Source: Brevundimonas sp. (GTDB lineage: Bacteria > Pseudomonadota > Alphaproteobacteria > Caulobacterales > Caulobacteraceae). From it: a stretch of DNA of 55,736 nucleotides. The translations under genes were made by a program, and so were the position numbers. Below, piece after piece: positions 52,359-55,736 of the stretch (position 1 is its first letter; each line of letters opens with the position of its first letter). The stretch lies in assembly GCF_016463485.1 (NCBI RefSeq), contig NZ_JAEMRD010000004.1, forward strand, positions 14,055 to 69,790, written 5' to 3'. The notes under the pieces are model-generated. The model saw nothing but the letters and a program-made list of their open reading frames with translations, did no database searches and was not told the DNA's origin.

Positions 52359-53234
52359 TCACGCCGCGAACCGCCCGCCCCGCGCCGCATAACTCTGCGT
52401 GCCCCGCGTCAGCACCCGGTCGCCCGGCAGCACGGCGTCCACGGCGATCTCCGGTGCCCCCCGCAACCGGTCATAGATCGGCGCGAAGTCCTGGAGGGTC
52501 GCCGCCTTCAGCGCCTCGATGGAGGGTACGACGAAATAGACCTGCTGGAAGTCGTCGATCCGATAGAGCGTCCGCATCACCCGCTCCAGGTCGAACGCGA
52601 TCCGGTTCGGCGAGCCATCTTCCAGCGCGAACACGCTTTCGGTCGCCGACGACACGATGCCGGCACCATAGATGCGCAGGCCATCAGGGCTTTCCATCAG
52701 GCCGAACTCGACCGTGTACCAGTACAGCCGCGCCAACTGGTCCAGCACGCCCAGACCGGCCGCCCTCTGACCACCGAGGCCGTAAGCCTGCATGTAGTCA
52801 GCGAAATCGGGGTCTGTCAGCATCGGCACATGGCCGAAGACGTCGTGGAAGATGTCCGGCTCCTGGAGGTAGTCCAGCTGGTCGGGCTTGCGGATGAACT
52901 GACCGGATACGAATCGCCTGTTGGCCAGGTGATCGAAGAAGACGTCGTCCGGCACTAGGCCCGGCACGCAATGCACGGTCCACCCGGTCAGGGCCTCGAG
53001 CTTGGGGTTGATCACCGCGAAGTCGGGGATGCCGCCGGTGTTCAGATCCAGCGCCCTGAGTCCGTTCAGGAAGGCGTCGGACGCCCGCCCCGGCAGGATC
53101 TTCATCTGGCGGGCGTACAGGGTGTCCCAGGTGTCGTGCTCGACCTGGGTATAGGCGCACCAGTTCTGGCTGATGGTCCAGTCAGCGGCGGCACCCGGCG
53201 GGGGTTCGGCGAAGACGTGCTCGAAATCGGACAT
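52359..53234 (-). CDS. phhA: Phenylalanine 4-hydroxylase
   Basis: Iron- and pterin-dependent monooxygenase making tyrosine from phenylalanine. It is 291 residues. The iron ligands are H130 and H135 in PDIFHDVFGHVPM and E176 in LYWYTVEFGLM. FIRKPDQLDYLQEP, INPKLEALTGW and YGAGIVSSATESVFAL are typical. It lacks the regulatory ACT domain, as bacterial enzymes do. ATG 53234 is favoured, AAGGAG being ten bases upstream; a GTG three codons earlier lies on that Shine-Dalgarno. It is convergent with kgtP across an inverted repeat and downstream of hspQ. Confidence 0.96.
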   Translation of the reverse strand: MSDFEHVFAEPPPGAAADWTISQNWCAYTQVEHDTWDTLYARQMKILPGRASDAFLNGLRALDLNTGGIPDFAVINPKLEALTGWTVHCVPGLVPDDVFFDHLANRRFVSGQFIRKPDQLDYLQEPDIFHDVFGHVPMLTDPDFADYMQAYGLGGQRAAGLGVLDQLARLYWYTVEFGLMESPDGLRIYGAGIVSSATESVFALEDGSPNRIAFDLERVMRTLYRIDDFQQVYFVVPSIEALKAATLQDFAPIYDRLRGAPEIAVDAVLPGDRVLTRGTQSYAARGGRFAA

Positions 53235-53315
53235 GGGGATCACGCTCCTTGGCCGGTCAATCTAGGCCCAGCGCGAACGCCTCGCCAGAGCGTCAGTTCG
53301 ACTTCAGCGCCCTGT

Positions 53316-53645
53316 TCAGTGAATGGGCTGCATCCGGGGCGCGCGATGGCCCTGATCGTCCAGGGTGAACCATTTGGCCTGATCCGCCGGCGACAGTTCG
53401 GCCAGTTCGGTCTCGTGCTCCAGCACGTCCTCGGCGGCATAGACGAGGAAGCCCGCGTCCTCGCCCATGGCCAGCACCCGGTAGAAGGGCTGGTCGCGCA
53501 GGTCGGGGCCGGGTTGGCCGTCGGGACCGCCATAGACGGCGTCGACGTCGACGATCACGCCCCTGAAAACCGCCTCCTTGTGGCGGACGATCTGGCCGAG
53601 GCCGAACCGGGCGGTACGGGTCATCTCTGTGGAGGACTGGGTCAT
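53316..53645 (-). CDS. hspQ: Heat-shock protein HspQ (YccV-like)
   Basis: A 109-residue small protein of the hemimethylated-DNA-binding/YccV fold. In enterics HspQ binds hemimethylated oriC DNA and enhances Lon proteolysis. Family features are ARFGLGQIVRHKEAVFRGVI, VDVDAVYGG, QPFYRVLAMGEDAGFLVYAA and EDVLEHETELAE. The ATG at 53645 is used, though no Shine-Dalgarno is clear and an ATG at 53624 is possible. It lies 81 bases upstream of phhA on the same strand and is divergent from the Ppx gene. Confidence 0.92.
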   Translation of the reverse strand: MTQSSTEMTRTARFGLGQIVRHKEAVFRGVIVDVDAVYGGPDGQPGPDLRDQPFYRVLAMGEDAGFLVYAAEDVLEHETELAELSPADQAKWFTLDDQGHRAPRMQPIH

Positions 53646-53794
53646 GACGGGAAAACTACGTGACCCAGCCTGAGCGGGATGCCCGCCTCCCTGTTCATCT
53701 GGCTGTCATATCGGCTTGTGACGAGAGGCAGGCCGGGTCTAGGTTGCGCGGGACGGGTGCCCTCAACGGTTGCGCCCACTTGAAAGCTCGGCCC

Positions 53795-54976
53795 ATGCCG
53801 GAATCCGACGACGCGCCCCGGGGGCGTGGCGATCGGTCCCCGCGCCGACGGCCTCGAAACGCGCCTCCGGCAGAGCCCGGCGGCGTGGCGACAGGCTTCG
53901 GCGGCTCCGGTCGCGACGCGCCCCTCTATGGCGCGCTCGACCTGGGGACCAATAATTGCCGGCTGCTGATCGCGCGGCCGATGCGCGACGGCTTTCGGGT
54001 CGTCGACAGCTTCAGCCGAATCGTGAGGCTGGGCGAGGGCCTGTCGCAATCCGGCAGGCTGGAACCCGCCGCCATGGACCGGGCCTATGACGCCCTGGCC
54101 GCCTGCGCCGAGCGAGTGGTGCGCAAGGGACTGGACTCGCACCGCCTGACCGCCGTGGCCACCCAGGCCTGTCGCCAGGCCGAGAACGGCGAGGCCTTCA
54201 TCGAGCGGGTCCGGCTGGGCACCGGCCTGCGCCTGCGGATCATCGACCCGGCCGAGGAAGCCCGGCTGTCGGTGCGAGGCTGTCTGAACCTGTTCGATCC
54301 CCGGGCCGAGGCGGTGCTGGTGATCGACGTCGGCGGCGGTTCGACCGAGCTGTCCTGGCTCAAGAAGGTCGGGCGCGAGATGGAGACCGTGGGCTGGATG
54401 TCGGCCCCGATCGGGGTTGTCACCCTGGCCGAACGTCACCCCGAGCCGATCGGATCGGGCGCCGACTGGTACGAGGCCATGGTCGCGGACGTCGAGACCG
54501 CGCTGGCAGCAGGCGGCTTCGCGGACCCGGAGATCACCAGGCTGTTCGCCGCCGGGCGTGGGCATATTGTCGGGACGTCGGGGGCGATCACCAGCCTGGC
54601 CGGCATCCATCTGAACCTGCGCCGCTATCAGCGCGACCGGATCGACGGCCTGTGGATGACGCGGGGCCAGTGCGATGCGGCGACGGCGCGACTTCAGGCC
54701 CTTGGGCCGATCGGACGGGCAGCAGAGGCCTGTATCGGGCCGGACCGGGCCGATCTGGTGCTGGCGGGTGCGGCGATCCTGGAGGCCGTGCAGCGGGCCT
54801 GGCCCTGTGAGCGGGTGCGGGTCGCCGACCGGGGCCTGCGCGAGGGTTTGTTGCTGGATGCCATGCGGGGCGACCGCAAGCCCTCACGTCGACGCCGCAG
54901 CCACCGGCGTGGCCAGGGGTCGTCAGGCCGGGATCAGGCGGCGGGCGGCGACGGGCTGGGCGGCGACGGGGGCTGA
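53795..54976 (+). CDS. Ppx/GppA family phosphatase
   Basis: A 393-residue exopolyphosphatase or guanosine pentaphosphate phosphohydrolase of the actin-like ATPase superfamily. After a basic, disordered N-terminus (about 45 residues) come YGALDLGTNNCRLLIARPM, FSRIVRLGEGLSQSGRL, AVLVIDVGGGSTELSWL and HIVGTSGAITSLAGIHL, the phosphate and metal motifs. The C-terminus is a basic, Arg-rich then Gly/Asp-rich tail. Which of the two activities it has cannot be told. ATG 53795 is chosen as the first plausible start. Its last 43 bases overlap the convergent cyclophilin gene. Confidence 0.9.
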   Translation: MPESDDAPRGRGDRSPRRRPRNAPPAEPGGVATGFGGSGRDAPLYGALDLGTNNCRLLIARPMRDGFRVVDSFSRIVRLGEGLSQSGRLEPAAMDRAYDALAACAERVVRKGLDSHRLTAVATQACRQAENGEAFIERVRLGTGLRLRIIDPAEEARLSVRGCLNLFDPRAEAVLVIDVGGGSTELSWLKKVGREMETVGWMSAPIGVVTLAERHPEPIGSGADWYEAMVADVETALAAGGFADPEITRLFAAGRGHIVGTSGAITSLAGIHLNLRRYQRDRIDGLWMTRGQCDAATARLQALGPIGRAAEACIGPDRADLVLAGAAILEAVQRAWPCERVRVADRGLREGLLLDAMRGDRKPSRRRRSHRRGQGSSGRDQAAGGDGLGGDGG

Positions 54977-55736
54977 CCCGTCACCTGGGCCGGCAGGACG
55001 ATGTCACAGACGGAGAAGTCCGCGCCCCGAGCCGCACGGGTCTCGGCGGCGAGGGCCTGGAAGCGGGGCGAGGCGGTGTCCAGGACCTGCGCCGTGGGCC
55101 GTTCGGCCTCGGGCAGGTCCGAGGCGATGCGGACGCGGGTCATGCGGTCGGGGTCATTGACAATGCCGCCGTCGCCCTCGCCCACCTTGATGGACCTGAC
55201 GACATCCAGCCCCGACACCACCATGCCCCAGACGGTGTAGCGCTTGTCCAGCGAGGGATAGGGCTGGCGCATCAGGAAGAACTGGGAGTTGGCGCTGTCG
55301 GGCGCGTCGTCGCGGGCCATGCCGGCGACGCCCGGGCAATACAGGCCCCAGCCGTGGACCTTGCGATCGGCGGTCGTGGCCATGACGGCGTCGGGCTGGG
55401 TCTGGACCGGCAGGGAGTGCAGGAAGCCGACCTGGCCTCCGGCTGGCGCGGCGACGGCGGTGAACCCCATCTCGGGGCCGCGTCGGAAGGTAAACTCGGC
55501 CTTGAGGTCGGGATAGGCCGACTGGCCCTCGCCGGTGCCCAGCGGATCACCGGTCTGGGCCATGAACTGGTCGATGACGCGGTGCCAGACGATGCCGTCG
55601 AAGAAGCCGGCGCGGGTCAGCAACCGCATCCGGTCGACGTGCAGTGGGGCGATCTCGGGGATCAGCTCGACCAGGATTCGGCCCTTGGTCGTGTCGATGA
55701 CCAGCAGATTCTCGGGCGGCACGGAACGCCACTCGC
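54934..55736 (-). CDS. Peptidyl-prolyl cis-trans isomerase, cyclophilin type (5' end outside window)
   Basis: About 266 residues of a cyclophilin; the gene enters from the right edge. ENLLVIDTTKGRILVELIPE opens the fold, then VDRMRLLTRAGFFDGIVWHR and VIDQFMAQTGDP, the active-site region. LYCPGVAGMARDDAPDSANS and QFFLMRQPYPSLDKRYTVWG hold the core (an A-x-N-S-x-QFF motif). A C-terminal extension ends in a Pro/Ser repeat (PPSPPSPSPPAA). The usual N-terminal signal peptide is beyond the window, so export is likely but not seen. The 3' end overlaps the Ppx gene. Confidence 0.92.
   Translation of the reverse strand, partial: EWRSVPPENLLVIDTTKGRILVELIPEIAPLHVDRMRLLTRAGFFDGIVWHRVIDQFMAQTGDPLGTGEGQSAYPDLKAEFTFRRGPEMGFTAVAAPAGGQVGFLHSLPVQTQPDAVMATTADRKVHGWGLYCPGVAGMARDDAPDSANSQFFLMRQPYPSLDKRYTVWGMVVSGLDVVRSIKVGEGDGGIVNDPDRMTRVRIASDLPEAERPTAQVLDTASPRFQALAAETRAARGADFSVCDIVLPAQVTGQPPSPPSPSPPAA

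Overview
The window is chromosomal DNA from a high-GC alphaproteobacterium, most likely a member of the Caulobacterales close to Brevundimonas. This is inferred from gene content (TonB-dependent receptors, TamA/TamB, class I lysyl-tRNA synthetase, HspQ, the succinyl-arginine pathway, CBS-type hybrid kinase), from frequent TTG/GTG starts behind good Shine-Dalgarno sequences, and from the style of the intergenic palindromes. No phage, insertion sequence, CRISPR array or rRNA operon was seen. Genes are tightly packed on both strands and many convergent pairs overlap at their stops.

Layout. 0-6 kb: 5' part of a TonB receptor, an exported protein, a DSP-like phosphatase, a tiny lipoprotein-like gene, a metallo-beta-lactamase-fold hydrolase, a DUF1499 membrane protein, and chorismate synthase directly behind a vapBC toxin-antitoxin pair. 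5-14 kb: a degenerate J-domain protein, pdxH, a surface-polysaccharide group (GT61 glycosyltransferase, methyltransferase, sugar aminotransferase), a TetR regulator, uridine kinase, an acyl-CoA synthetase flanked by TGGTGG-type inverted repeats, and a lipoprotein. 13.8-16.2 kb: a PemK/MazF-type toxin-antitoxin pair and the queC-queE-queD operon (preQ0 synthesis). 16-23 kb: a hybrid histidine kinase, a ligase-associated exonuclease, two thioesterases in tandem, two paralogous small helical proteins, a membrane protein, an S24 repressor and an SH3 protein. 23-29.5 kb: lysK, an acyltransferase, a lipoprotein, and queA-tgt, which complete the late queuosine steps. 29.5-37 kb: a full TonB receptor, an iron alcohol dehydrogenase, a TetR/flavin monooxygenase divergent pair with a tandem operator, tRNA-Lys, and a membrane hybrid kinase. 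37-44.6 kb: a proline-rich lipoprotein, tamA-tamB, an ArsC/Spx-like protein and a membrane protein. 44.7-52.2 kb: arginine catabolism (M20 hydrolase, astA, astD, astB, membrane protein), then a 563-bp gap carrying a structured leader with a small upstream ORF ahead of a KgtP-like 2-oxoglutarate transporter. 52.3-55.7 kb: phenylalanine hydroxylase, HspQ, Ppx/GppA phosphatase and the 3' part of a cyclophilin gene.

How the genes work together. The ast genes degrade arginine through succinylated intermediates to glutamate. The KgtP-like permease downstream would import 2-oxoglutarate, the amino acceptor of that pathway. The gap between them holds the most interesting candidate in the window: a long, hairpin-rich leader with mutually exclusive stems and a 27-codon ORF ending in arginine codons AGA and AGG, rare types for such a GC-rich genome. 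It could be an arginine- or polyamine-responsive attenuator. Queuosine synthesis is split over two clusters, and the QueD homologue lacks the expected catalytic cysteine. Other points of note are the tandem TTAATCA-G-TGATTAA operators, a monooxygenase gene that reads into tRNA-Lys, and several intergenic palindromic elements, one of them inside the ast operon.
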